From: Aerobium sp039839275
GTDB taxonomy: Bacteria; Pseudomonadota; Alphaproteobacteria; Rhizobiales; Rhizobiaceae
Reading direction: 5' to 3'
NCBI RefSeq assembly: GCF_039839275.1
Contig: NZ_JBDOQP010000001.1
Span: forward strand, 806,001 to 870,000
DNA: 64,000 nt
The translations under genes and the position numbers were made by a program. How positions within the stretch are numbered: position 1 is the stretch's first letter; every line of letters starts with the position of its first letter. Shown here in pieces: positions 1 to 8,726 of the stretch. The notes below the pieces were generated by a model. The model did no database searches. It was not told the origin of the DNA and was given only the letters and a program-made list of their open reading frames with translations.

Positions 1-1
1 A

Positions 2-2287
2 TTGGCAGAAGACTCGATCGTTCGTTTCGACGGCCAAGACTTTCAGATCACATATCAAGGCGGCGACGGAAATGACGTTTCCCTGACCGCAATCGGAGAA
101 GCTCCGACCGCGATTGCACTGGACTCGGTGACCGTCGATCCGACTTCTGCTGGCCCGTACGGAACCGTCGGCACCTTCACGACGTCGGATCCCGATGCGG
201 GCGACACCCACAGCTACAGCCTGGTCTCAGGCGGTGCCGACAACAGCCTTTTCTCCGTAGTCGGTGATGAATTAAGACTGAACGATTTTGCAACTGTCTC
301 GGAAGGCGACTACGACATTCGCATTCGCACGACCGATGCTGATGGCCTGACGTTCGAAGAAGACTTCACCATCTCGGTCGACGTTCATCCAACCATCACG
401 TCAGTGGAGGGACCGGCAGAAGGCAGCTATCAAACTGGAGACACACTGAGCTTTACGGTGAATTTCAGCGAGCACGTTCAGCTGACGGGCGATTTTCAGC
501 CTGTCGTCTTTCTCGCTATCGGCGAAGCATATAAGTTTGTCCCGCTCGTTTCGCCCACTGAGACGTTTTTCACTCAATCGACGTTCGAGTATGTCGTCCA
601 GGCTGGCGATCAGGACCTGGACGGCATTCAGCTTGGCTTCGAGCAATCCTACGGCTCCTACGTGGATGAGGCCGGCAACAAGCTGAACTCCATGGTCGAC
701 GATCACTTTCCACTCGACTTCGACCCGACAGATATCACCGTCAACGACAAAGCCAACTATGCACCAACTGCGCTTACTCTGGATTCGCAGACAGTGGCTC
801 ATTCGGAAGGTGCAAACGCGACCGTTGGCACATTCACGACGACGGATTCCGATGCGGACGATTCGCATAGCTATAGCCTAGTCGACGGGGGCGCAGACAA
901 CGCTCTTTTCGCGATCAACGGCGAGGCACTCACCATCAATGATCCCGCTTCGCTCACGCAAGGTGAATATGACATTCGTGTCCGCACGACGGATGCAGCC
1001 GGCCTTACGTTCGAAAATGACTTCACCATCTCGGTCGACGACAATATCCAGCCAGCAATTACTTTCGTGGATGGACCGGCAGCCGGAAACTATGTGACGG
1101 GCGATGTTCTGCGTTTCACCGTCAACTTCAGCGAGAATGTTCGCTACACAGGCGAATCCACACCTTTCTTCAACGTGTTTCTGGATGGGAAGACTGTCGA
1201 GACCGAGCTCTTGCCGCAAGCTGACGGGTACGAGAGCGAATTTGTGTTCGAATACCAAATCCAGGCTGCTGACGTCGATCTGGATGGGCTTGATGGAACG
1301 AATTTTCAAGTCCGCCCCTTCGAGGATGCGGCGGGCAACCCCAATCGCTATGGTTGGTTCCAAAGCAATTATGATTTAGGCAGCATAACGGTCAACGTTC
1401 CGACCGGCGGCAGCCCTAACCCTAACCCTAACCCTAACCCTAATCCAGGTCCCGATCCCGATACAGATCCCGATCTGGGTGCTGGCCCACCAATATTCAT
1501 TCCCGGCAGTGTGGTAGCGGTGGGGGCAACCGCGAACGCCGACGGATCGCCGGTCACCGTCATCGGCAACCCCGATACGGTCGACGAGGTGCAGATTGAT
1601 GGCAGCGTTGTCCTGGGCGAGGATCTCGAAAACGCCTATCTCATGGGCGAGGGCGACTATTCCGTCGAGGGCAACGAACTCGACAATGTCATCTACGGCA
1701 ACTCCGGCAACACCACGATCATCGCCAGTGGCGGCAACGACACTGTCGATGGAGGGTGGGGCGACAACGTCGTGCGCTTCGGCGGCCCGTCTTCCGACTA
1801 TGAGATGGCGATTGTCGACGGTGTCGCCGAGGTAACGACGGTGGCGACGGGTGACGTCACCCGCATCGCCAACGTCGCCGAGCTGGAGTTTGCCGACGGC
1901 AGCGTGCCGCTGTTCGCAACCAGCCAGGTCGTTATCGCCGGTCTGTATGAAACCTTCCTCGGCCGCGAACTCGATCCGGACGGGTTTGCTTTCTGGATGG
2001 GCATCAGCGCCGACGGCAATGACGTCTTCTCCATCGCGGAAAGCTTCTTCAATTCGGCCGAGTTCAACGAGCGCATCGCAGAGACGACGCCAGCCGAGTT
2101 CGTCGACTATCTCTATGACGGCTTCCTCGACCGGCAGGCCGGCACGGGAGAGAGCGACTACTGGGTCGAACGCCTTGAGGATGGCGCAAGCCACACCGAG
2201 ATCGCGCTCAACTTCGTCCTCGCTGATGAAGTCGGCATGCAGTTGGACGCGCTGTTCCAGAGATCGGACTGGATCGAGACTGCGTGA
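2..2287 (+). CDS. Secreted cadherin/Ig-like repeat protein with RTX-like and DUF4214 C-terminus (5' partial)
   Basis: The reading frame is open to the left edge, so the true start is probably outside the window; the first in-frame start is a TTG. The protein has two copies of a two-part unit. A cadherin-like segment (about residues 30-125 and 255-345, both ending in FTISVD) is each followed by an Ig-like segment with the 'PAxGxYxTGDxLxFTVNFSE' pattern (about 131-245 and 350-465). A Pro-Asn/Pro-Asp linker (about 471-495) leads to a Gly/Asn/Asp-rich RTX-like stretch (about 555-590). A DUF4214 domain follows (about 640-745, 'GLYETFLGRELDPDG', 'SFFNSAEF'). Such proteins are usually surface or exported proteins, often type I secretion substrates. 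Secretion here is inferred from family resemblance. The next gene is a paralogue in the same orientation. Confidence 0.85.
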   Translation: MAEDSIVRFDGQDFQITYQGGDGNDVSLTAIGEAPTAIALDSVTVDPTSAGPYGTVGTFTTSDPDAGDTHSYSLVSGGADNSLFSVVGDELRLNDFATVSEGDYDIRIRTTDADGLTFEEDFTISVDVHPTITSVEGPAEGSYQTGDTLSFTVNFSEHVQLTGDFQPVVFLAIGEAYKFVPLVSPTETFFTQSTFEYVVQAGDQDLDGIQLGFEQSYGSYVDEAGNKLNSMVDDHFPLDFDPTDITVNDKANYAPTALTLDSQTVAHSEGANATVGTFTTTDSDADDSHSYSLVDGGADNALFAINGEALTINDPASLTQGEYDIRVRTTDAAGLTFENDFTISVDDNIQPAITFVDGPAAGNYVTGDVLRFTVNFSENVRYTGESTPFFNVFLDGKTVETELLPQADGYESEFVFEYQIQAADVDLDGLDGTNFQVRPFEDAAGNPNRYGWFQSNYDLGSITVNVPTGGSPNPNPNPNPNPGPDPDTDPDLGAGPPIFIPGSVVAVGATANADGSPVTVIGNPDTVDEVQIDGSVVLGEDLENAYLMGEGDYSVEGNELDNVIYGNSGNTTIIASGGNDTVDGGWGDNVVRFGGPSSDYEMAIVDGVAEVTTVATGDVTRIANVAELEFADGSVPLFATSQVVIAGLYETFLGRELDPDGFAFWMGISADGNDVFSIAESFFNSAEFNERIAETTPAEFVDYLYDGFLDRQAGTGESDYWVERLEDGASHTEIALNFVLADEVGMQLDALFQRSDWIETA
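1414..1443 (+). repeat. Five tandem CCCTAA hexamers inside the coding sequence
   Basis: Five perfect copies of CCCTAA run in tandem and encode a Pro-Asn dipeptide repeat in the linker before the RTX-like region. The tract is followed by GATCCC-type imperfect repeats encoding Pro-Asp. Gain or loss of whole hexamers would keep the frame and only change linker length. Confidence 0.9.
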
Positions 2288-2420
2288 AGCCCGCCGAGGG
2301 GTGATCTCCGAACTGGCACCAACTGCAGATGTTGGGGGGAGAGCCAATGACGTCTCCGAAGTCGTTTATTGGATTACCTTGCTCATTTCTTGCCGACTTT
2401 TGCCTGCCGAAGAATAAATA

Positions 2421-4607
2421 ATGGATGGAAATGTAATGCCGCCTTCGATTGTAGCAGACAGCTTTGCGACTGATGGTGTTGTCAATATAAACGAATCTAA
2501 TGGCATCATACCCTTAAGATTTACACTATCGGGCCTTGTTGAAAGTGGTTTGGTGCGCGTTTCCATAAATGGGTCGCTTTCTCCCGCCTACGGTCCACTT
2601 AACAATGGAAGCTATCCCATCGACTACGGTGGAAGTCCGCCGCCAGACTCTGGTGATCGCGAAATATATCTGACGTTGGAGTCAGGAGGGGAGATATACA
2701 CCTCGAATACGCTCACTTATTCCTATGATCTGGTAAGGCCCACTGCAACTCTATCCTTGGCCGACACGACGCTCGAACCCGGTGAAACGTCGCAGCTGAC
2801 AATCACCTTCTCCGAAGAGACCACTGGCTTGGACCTCGGGGACTTCACAGTTGAAAATGGCACGCTAAGCGACCTGACCACATCGGACAATATCAACTAT
2901 TCGGCTACCTTCACGCCCGCGACAGGGGTGACAGACACAACAAACGTTATCACCCTAGCAATAAGCAGTGTGGTGGATGCTTCCGGCAATGCCGGAGATG
3001 GCGTGGCAACATCAGACAACTATTCGGTCCAAGCACCCCTGCCGCCTGTCAACACGGTGCCTGCATCCTTCAGCGCATCAGAAGACGTACTGCTGACGAT
3101 CGACGGCATCTCGATCGAAGATCCAGACGCCGGCTCCGCCGAGATCGAGACGAAGCTCTCGGTGACACAGGGCACGCTCGTCGCCACCTCAGGCGGCAGC
3201 GTAACGGTCACTGGTGGATCTGACGGAGCCCGAGAGGTGACTCTGACCGGCACTGCTGAGGACATCAACGCCTTCATCGCAGCCGGCAAGGTCGCCTACC
3301 AGGCCGATGCCAACTACAGCGGTCCTGATACGCTTACTGTGCGAACGGACGACAAGGGTGCTACGGGAGGCAGCGCAGGGGTCGATACCGATACGGTTGC
3401 GATCACCGTCACCGCCGTCAACGACGATCCGGTCCTCAGCGGTCTGCCTGGCGTTTCGATCCCGGCTGTCGTTGGCCAATCGACCGCTCTACCCGACTTC
3501 ACCATCTCCGATCCTGACAGCGCCGACACGCTCACCCTCACCCTGACGGCCACGAATGGCACCATCAGCGGCTTGGACGACGTGGATGCAGTCGCCGCCG
3601 GCATTCAGCTGACGGGTACGCCGGCCCAGATCAACGCCGCGATCGCCGACGCGACCTTCACGGCATCGGCTACCGGCACAGCCAGCATTGGACTCAGCGT
3701 CACGGACGGCGTTGTGTCTAGTCCGATCACCGGAGCGTTGGACTTCAGCGTTACGGCGCAAAATAGCGGTGGTGGTGGCTCGCCTCCGACGCCCCCCGGC
3801 CCCGCCACCGTCGTCACCAATCCTGACGGTTCCACCACCGTCACGCTCAACGAGCCCCAGACACCAGAGCAGTTGGCCAAGTTTGCCACTCCCGGCATCG
3901 ACACGGTCGTCTCGCCCTTTTCGGTGATCCTGCCGGACGGCATCGAAAACGTGACCCTGACGGGCACAGGGAACATTTCCGCCACCGGAAATACCGGTGA
4001 CAACCGCATGACCGGCAACAGCGGCAACAACCAGTTCACCGGCGGCGGCGGTAACGACATCATTGATGGCGGCGACGGAATCGATGGGATTCAGCTGCGC
4101 GGTGGTAGCCTCGCCGACTACGACCTTGCCGTTGAAGACGGCCGCGTCGTCTTCGTGGACCGGAGTGGTGCCGACGGAACGTTGCAACTCGGCGGGATCG
4201 AGATGTTCAACTTCGCCGATGGGAGCATGATCTCGATCGCAGAGAGCGAAGTGGGCTCGCTGGAGCGGACCTACGAGGGCCTGTATGGGCGCTTGCCGGA
4301 TCTGGGCGGAATCAACTTCTGGCTGGATGCCGTCAATGACGGTGTCAGCCTGGGCACGATCGCGAACGCCTTCGCCTCCTCGGACGAGTTTGCCAACCTT
4401 TATGGCAGCCTCGACAACCTCACCTTCATCGAGACGATGTACCGGAACATCCTTGATCGTGAAGGCGACGCGGGCGGCATCGAGTACTACCTCGACAAGC
4501 TGGAGAACGGCGGCGTGAGCCGCGGCGACATCCTCGGCAATTTCATCGCTTCTGACGAGGATATCGCCCTTGCAGGCCAGGTCAGCACCAGCATCGAGTA
4601 CATCTGA
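2421..4607 (+). CDS. Ig-like/cadherin-like repeat protein with RTX-like and DUF4214 domains
   Basis: This 728-residue protein is a paralogue of the preceding gene in layout but not in most of its sequence. From the N-terminus I see an Ig-like domain (about 105-200, 'LEPGETSQLTITFSE'), a cadherin/VCBS-like domain (about 217-330), another repeat (about 332-445) and a Gly/Pro linker near 450-460. RTX-like nonapeptide-type repeats (about 523-555, 'GGGGNDIIDGGDG') and a DUF4214 domain (about 615-715, 'GLYGRLPDLGGINFW') follow. There is no N-terminal signal peptide, which fits a type I secretion substrate with a C-terminal signal; that route is inferred. The ATG follows GAAGAATAAATA, a modest ribosome site. 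No secretion ATPase or membrane-fusion gene is nearby. Confidence 0.85.
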   Translation: MDGNVMPPSIVADSFATDGVVNINESNGIIPLRFTLSGLVESGLVRVSINGSLSPAYGPLNNGSYPIDYGGSPPPDSGDREIYLTLESGGEIYTSNTLTYSYDLVRPTATLSLADTTLEPGETSQLTITFSEETTGLDLGDFTVENGTLSDLTTSDNINYSATFTPATGVTDTTNVITLAISSVVDASGNAGDGVATSDNYSVQAPLPPVNTVPASFSASEDVLLTIDGISIEDPDAGSAEIETKLSVTQGTLVATSGGSVTVTGGSDGAREVTLTGTAEDINAFIAAGKVAYQADANYSGPDTLTVRTDDKGATGGSAGVDTDTVAITVTAVNDDPVLSGLPGVSIPAVVGQSTALPDFTISDPDSADTLTLTLTATNGTISGLDDVDAVAAGIQLTGTPAQINAAIADATFTASATGTASIGLSVTDGVVSSPITGALDFSVTAQNSGGGGSPPTPPGPATVVTNPDGSTTVTLNEPQTPEQLAKFATPGIDTVVSPFSVILPDGIENVTLTGTGNISATGNTGDNRMTGNSGNNQFTGGGGNDIIDGGDGIDGIQLRGGSLADYDLAVEDGRVVFVDRSGADGTLQLGGIEMFNFADGSMISIAESEVGSLERTYEGLYGRLPDLGGINFWLDAVNDGVSLGTIANAFASSDEFANLYGSLDNLTFIETMYRNILDREGDAGGIEYYLDKLENGGVSRGDILGNFIASDEDIALAGQVSTSIEYI

Positions 4608-4623
4608 TCCCTCGCATGTGAGT

Positions 4624-4650
4624 TCTCCTCGGCCTTGTTTGGCCGAGAGA
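4624..4650 (+). terminator. Possible hairpin after the second DUF4214 gene
   Basis: CTCGGCC and GGCCGAG form a 7-bp stem around a TTGTTT loop, extendable by three pairs past one bulged base. There is no T-run after it, so this is only a weak terminator candidate. Confidence 0.3.
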
Positions 4651-4784
4651 GAAACCTCGCAGGACACCATCGATCAGGGGCCAGAAGCGCCCGTCCGCTT
4701 CCGGCTGGAGCCGGGCATTGAACGGCCAAACCAGGTCGGCAGCGGACTGATGGCATGCGCCGACGAGGTCACTAAGCGGGACCG

Positions 4785-5324
4785 TCAGGGCAGGGGGGCG
4801 TAGCTTATCCGTATTACATTGTCGTCGATCTGTTCGCTACTGACCAGACGCAAGGGCGGACGAGCGGCAGCGAAGAATGGCGTTCCTTTTCCGAGAACTT
4901 CCGGATGAAGGTAGATGCGATACTCGTCGATCAGACCCAACTCCGTCAGCCTGCTCGCCAGGTTGGGTCCCCCGATCTCAATTTCCCCGTCAAACTCGGC
5001 CTTGAGCCTTCGCACTTCGGTCTCGAGGTCCGATCCTAAGAGCTCGGCGTTTGGCCCCACCGAACCTAGCGTACTGGATACCACCCATTTGGGTGCCTTG
5101 CGCCACGCTGCCGCGAATTCATACTCGGCACCTCCCCAGCCGGCCTGGTCATCATCCCAGTAGCGCATGAGGCCGTACAGATTGCGGCCGTAAAGGCTAC
5201 CGGCAAGTCGATCGGTTTGGTCAATGAAGTGGCGAAAGAGCCTTGGGCTCGGCGGCGTCATCCGATCATGATCCACGTAGCCATCCAGTGACTGGTTCAT
5301 GCCGAAAAAAAGCGTTGCCATCAT
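4785..5324 (-). CDS. Dihydrofolate reductase-fold (RibD C-terminal type) protein
   Basis: A 179-residue single-domain protein of the RibD_C/DHFR superfamily. It opens with the typical 'FGMNQSLDGYVD' strand-loop, has the middle motif 'WVVSSTLG' and 'EIEIGGPNLASRL', and ends with 'VIRISY'. Members bind NADPH and reduce pteridine- or pyrimidine-like substrates, but the substrate of these stand-alone proteins is generally unknown. Two adjacent ATG codons (5324 and 5321) follow a GGGAG ribosome site, and the second has the better spacing. The gene stands alone between the DUF4214 genes and a decarboxylase, with no obvious operon partner. Confidence 0.85.
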   Translation of the reverse strand: MMATLFFGMNQSLDGYVDHDRMTPPSPRLFRHFIDQTDRLAGSLYGRNLYGLMRYWDDDQAGWGGAEYEFAAAWRKAPKWVVSSTLGSVGPNAELLGSDLETEVRRLKAEFDGEIEIGGPNLASRLTELGLIDEYRIYLHPEVLGKGTPFFAAARPPLRLVSSEQIDDNVIRISYAPLP

Positions 5325-5596
5325 TTCACTCCCTTAAGCCCGTCGCAGATCTCACTGCGTTCAAAACCTACTGGAATGTGGTAGCAGTTTGCGTGCAGCG
5401 AAAACCATAGTTGTTTTGCAACCAGTTTACGGATCATTTGACGAGGCTTGAGCGCTCTGCCCGAAACCAGCGATTTATGGACCTGCCGCCAGCCTGCGTG
5501 CTGTGGGGGCCTTGAGCAAGCAGGGCGATCGGACGGCGCCCGTTTCGACGTAATCGATGTCCTGCACGCTCACGCCTCACTTGGCTCAACGGGTTA

Positions 5597-7069
5597 TCAT
5601 CGCGTCAGCAGCGCACCAAGGCGCAGCGTCTCTGCGACCAGCAGGTCCAGATCCGCGCGCCGGGTCCGGTGATTGTTGATGGCCACCCGCAGGCAATGCT
5701 CGCCATGGACGGTGGTATCCGAAAGGGCGGCGATTCCTTCTTCCTGCAGCCGCAGCATGATCTCGATATTGAGCGCCTTGAGAGCACCTTCTTCGAGACC
5801 CTCGGGACGATAGCGGAAGCAGACGATGTTGATGCTGGTCGGCGCGACCAGTTGGAACAGGGGTTCCTGCTCGATCAGTCCCGTGAGATAGCGCGCCTGC
5901 GCGATGTTCTGGTCGATCAGGCGGCCGAACTTCTCGACGCCATGTTCCTGCAGCGCCATCCACACCTTCAGCGCCCGGAAGCCGCGCGTCGTCTGCAGCC
6001 CGTATTCATACAGCCATTCGGCGGACGCGAGGCCGCGCGGCGTCGACTCGAGATATTCCTGCGAGACGGCAAAAGCGCCGCGATGTGCTGAGGCGTCGCG
6101 GATCAGGACACAACCGACCTCGAATGGGGCATGCAGCCATTTGTGCGGGTCGAGCGCCACGGAATCGGCGCGTGAGATGCCCGAGACGCGATGGGCATTG
6201 GCAGCCGAGATGGCCAGCAGGGCGCCGATGCAGCCGTCGACGTGAAGCCAGAGAGTCTCTTCCGCCGCCAGGTCTGCCATAGCGTCCAGATCATCTATCG
6301 CGCCGGTGTTGACCGTGCCGGCTGTGGCGATGACGCAGGCCGGTTGAAGGCCTGCCGCGCGATCTTCCGCAATCGCGGCACGAAGTGCTGCGACGTCGAT
6401 CCGCAGCTTGGCGTCCGTGGGGATGCGACGCAGTGCCTTGTTTCCAAGCCCCAGTGCCTCCATTGCCTTGCGGTGACAGCTATGGACCTGATCCGAAGCA
6501 TAGAAGCGCAGGGGTTTTCCGATGGCGCTAACACCGTCTTCGCGGACATTGGCTCCCGCCTTGACGTTGCGTGCGACGGTGAGGGCAATCAGATTTGCCA
6601 TCGACCCGCCGCTGACCAGCGTGCCGCTGGCCGATCGGGGAAAGCCCATCATTTCCTTGCACCAGTTCACCACCTGGTTGTCCATCGACGCGGCGGCATG
6701 GTTGCCGCCGCCGAGGTTCGATCCCTGGACAGCGGCCAGGAAATCCGCAAGGGCGCCGGTGAAGTTGCTCGACCCCATGTACCAGGACCAAAACCGAGGA
6801 TGGATGTTGCCCATCGGATAGGGCATCAGGTTCTCGGCTACCTGCCCGTAGACGTCATCGAGCGGTGTCGGAAGCCGCGGCAGGGGCCCGTCGTATGTGG
6901 CCTTCACCGCGTCCGGCATTCCCTGCCACACGGGACGCTCCCGGACGTCGCGGAGATAACCGATCGAGTCATCGACCACTCGATGCGCAAGCGCCCGCAC
7001 ATCGCTCCAGTCGGCCGGATCGAGCGTTTCCTCGGTGTCCGAGATTGCGGGACTGCGTATCGCGTCCAT
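5597..7069 (-). CDS. PLP-dependent group II decarboxylase (AADC/GAD/cysteine sulfinate decarboxylase family)
   Basis: A 490-residue fold-type I decarboxylase. The PLP lysine is K310 in 'ALDPHKWLHAPF'. Asp278 in 'LHVDGCIGA' would contact the pyridine nitrogen, and the substrate-side motif 'HPRFWSWYMGSSNFTGALADF' region lies near residues 75-95 (family feature). Length fits aromatic-amino-acid, glutamate or cysteine-sulfinate decarboxylases; which acid is used cannot be read from the sequence. I chose the ATG at 7069 because GAGGGAG lies just upstream and the N-terminus matches the family, although the frame is open further. It is the third gene after a cupin and a cysteine-synthase homologue, 23 bp downstream of the latter, which hints at a sulfur amino acid or other beta-substituted alanine as substrate. 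Confidence 0.88.
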   Translation of the reverse strand: MDAIRSPAISDTEETLDPADWSDVRALAHRVVDDSIGYLRDVRERPVWQGMPDAVKATYDGPLPRLPTPLDDVYGQVAENLMPYPMGNIHPRFWSWYMGSSNFTGALADFLAAVQGSNLGGGNHAAASMDNQVVNWCKEMMGFPRSASGTLVSGGSMANLIALTVARNVKAGANVREDGVSAIGKPLRFYASDQVHSCHRKAMEALGLGNKALRRIPTDAKLRIDVAALRAAIAEDRAAGLQPACVIATAGTVNTGAIDDLDAMADLAAEETLWLHVDGCIGALLAISAANAHRVSGISRADSVALDPHKWLHAPFEVGCVLIRDASAHRGAFAVSQEYLESTPRGLASAEWLYEYGLQTTRGFRALKVWMALQEHGVEKFGRLIDQNIAQARYLTGLIEQEPLFQLVAPTSINIVCFRYRPEGLEEGALKALNIEIMLRLQEEGIAALSDTTVHGEHCLRVAINNHRTRRADLDLLVAETLRLGALLTR

Positions 7070-7092
7070 CGTGTCACTCCCTCGCAGCACCA

Positions 7093-8178
7093 TCACGCGG
7101 CAACAAGTTGGAAGCCCGGTGTCGAAAGGGAGAGGGCGCGTTCCTCCTCGTGCATGTCCGCCTCGATCCCGTCGAAGAGCGGCGTCGTCATGTACCGCTC
7201 GCCGGTGTCGGGGAGCATGCACAGGATGACGGAGCCGGCTGGCGCCCGTTCGGCGATCTGATGGGCAATGGCGAAGCTGGCGCCGCCGGAGATCCCGGTC
7301 AGAATGCCCTCCTTCTGCGCGAGGGCCTTTGCCCATTTGATCCCGTCCGCGCCGGCGACGGCGGTGACGTCGTCGTAGAGGCCGGCGTCGATCGCGTCCT
7401 GCAGCACGTGCGGAATGAAGTCCGGCGTCCAGCCCTGGATCGGATGGGGCTCGAAGGCGGGATGGCTCGAGGCCGGCGCGCCGCCGGGCTCTCGCTCCTG
7501 CAAATGACCGCTGCCGAGCAGTTGCGCGTTGGCGGGTTCGGCGAGCACGATCCGTGTCTCGGGGCGCTCCCGGCGCAGCACGCGGCCGACCCCTGCCACC
7601 GTGCCGCCGGTGCCGTAGCCGGTCACGAACCAGTCGAGACGCGATCCTGCAAAATCGTTGATGATCTCGCGCGCTGTCGTCGCCTCGTGAATGGCGGCGT
7701 TTGCCTTGGTCTCAAACTGGCGCGCCAGGAACCAGCCATTCGCCTCGGCCAGTTCGACGGCCTTCTTGTACATGCCGAAACCTTTCTGGGCGCGCGGTGT
7801 GAGAACGACCTTGGCGCCGAGCATGCGCATCAGCTTGCGGCGTTCGATCGAGAAACTGTCCGCCATGGTCACGACCAAGGGGTAGCCCTTCGCCGCGCAG
7901 ACCATGGCAAGGCCGATGCCGGTATTGCCCGACGTTGCCTCGATCACCGTCTGGCCGGGCTTAAGACTTCCGTCGCGTTCGGCCTCTTCGATGATGTTGA
8001 GCGCCAGCCGGTCCTTGACCGACCCAGCCGGATTGAAGGCTTCCGCCTTCACATAGAGTTCGACACCGGCCGGGGCGAGGTTGTTGACCCGGATTGTTGG
8101 GGTGTCGCCCACGGTTTCGAGGACGCTGGCAAAAAGCCTGCCACGCCCCTGTGTTGTGCGCATTGTCTTCGCGTCCAT
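7093..8178 (-). CDS. Cysteine synthase A-type beta-replacing enzyme (O-acetylserine sulfhydrylase family)
   Basis: A 361-residue fold-type II PLP enzyme. Lys55 in 'NPAGSVKDRLAL' binds PLP, the phosphate/substrate loop 'TSGNTG' is at 82-87, and the PLP-phosphate loop 'GYGTGGTVAGVG' is near 190-200. 'KEGILTGISGGASF' near 300 is also typical of CysK. The reaction is expected to be O-acetylserine plus sulfide to cysteine and acetate. Homologues of this length also make other beta-substituted alanines, so true CysK function is not certain. It sits between a (broken) cupin and a decarboxylase in what looks like one transcription unit, unlike a housekeeping cysK. The ATG is preceded by CGGAGATATTCG. 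Confidence 0.88.
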   Translation of the reverse strand: MDAKTMRTTQGRGRLFASVLETVGDTPTIRVNNLAPAGVELYVKAEAFNPAGSVKDRLALNIIEEAERDGSLKPGQTVIEATSGNTGIGLAMVCAAKGYPLVVTMADSFSIERRKLMRMLGAKVVLTPRAQKGFGMYKKAVELAEANGWFLARQFETKANAAIHEATTAREIINDFAGSRLDWFVTGYGTGGTVAGVGRVLRRERPETRIVLAEPANAQLLGSGHLQEREPGGAPASSHPAFEPHPIQGWTPDFIPHVLQDAIDAGLYDDVTAVAGADGIKWAKALAQKEGILTGISGGASFAIAHQIAERAPAGSVILCMLPDTGERYMTTPLFDGIEADMHEEERALSLSTPGFQLVAA

Positions 8179-8236
8179 CGAATATCTCCGTTCTTGTTTA
8201 CATGAGCCGAAGCGAATGCTCGCGATCGGCGGCGTG

Positions 8237-8591
8237 TCAGTGGTCCTCGGGCGGCGAGAACAGGATCAATTCGACCCGGTCTGCGCCTTCAACATAGGCA
8301 TCACGTCCTGGCGGTATTTCGAAGAAGTCGCCGGTACGGATGCCGGTGTCGATCATGCGGACCACCAGCTTGCCCGAGATGCAGTCGCGCGTATGTCGCA
8401 TCGGGCAGGAAGTCCGGCGAACCCAGCAACGGCTTCTCGTCAGCCTCCCAGGTCCAGCCGGGCTCGAAGATCGCGTGCATTCCCGCGCTGCCATCGGCAA
8501 TCTGGACGATGGCGATTCCGCCGCACTCTTTCATGTCGAGGCGTCGGACCGGCCTTTCGAGCCGTCGTGTTTCTGTCGCGTTGCCTTGCAT
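8237..8591 (-). pseudogene. Small cupin-domain protein with a 1-bp frameshift
   Basis: Two overlapping minus-strand frames together make one complete small cupin. The first (ATG at 8591) reads through 'AGMHAIFEPGWTWEADEKP' and 'GSPDF'. The second continues with 'CPMRHTRDCISGKLVVRM', 'GDFFEIPPGRDAYV' and a final Glu-Asp-His. The switch lies at the CC of TTCCTGCC (about 8408-8409 on the plus strand); removing one C restores 'DFCPMRHT'. It heads the cupin-cysK-decarboxylase cluster, 58 bp before the next gene. Either the gene is recently broken or there is a sequence error. Small cupins of this kind act as binding proteins or simple metal-dependent enzymes; the role is unknown. Confidence 0.75.
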
Positions 8592-8726
8592 CGTTGTGCT
8601 CCTTCTCTGCTTCTGACTGGCGAGGCACGTTCCGCTCGCTTAACGTGCGCCATCCGCTTTGAGCAGGCTTGAAGGAGTTCTGAAGAAGTACTGTAGAAGC
8701 CGACGATTCTGCGATATGCTACTCTT

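Noticed and set aside
1414..1443. CCCTAA repeat as a true telomere or CRISPR-like array
   Set aside because: It is only 30 bp, inside a long coding frame, encodes a regular Pro-Asn linker and has no spacers.
3489..4670. 393-codon open frame on the minus strand
   Set aside because: It is antisense to the second DUF4214 gene and reflects the Gly/Asp-rich repeats read backwards.
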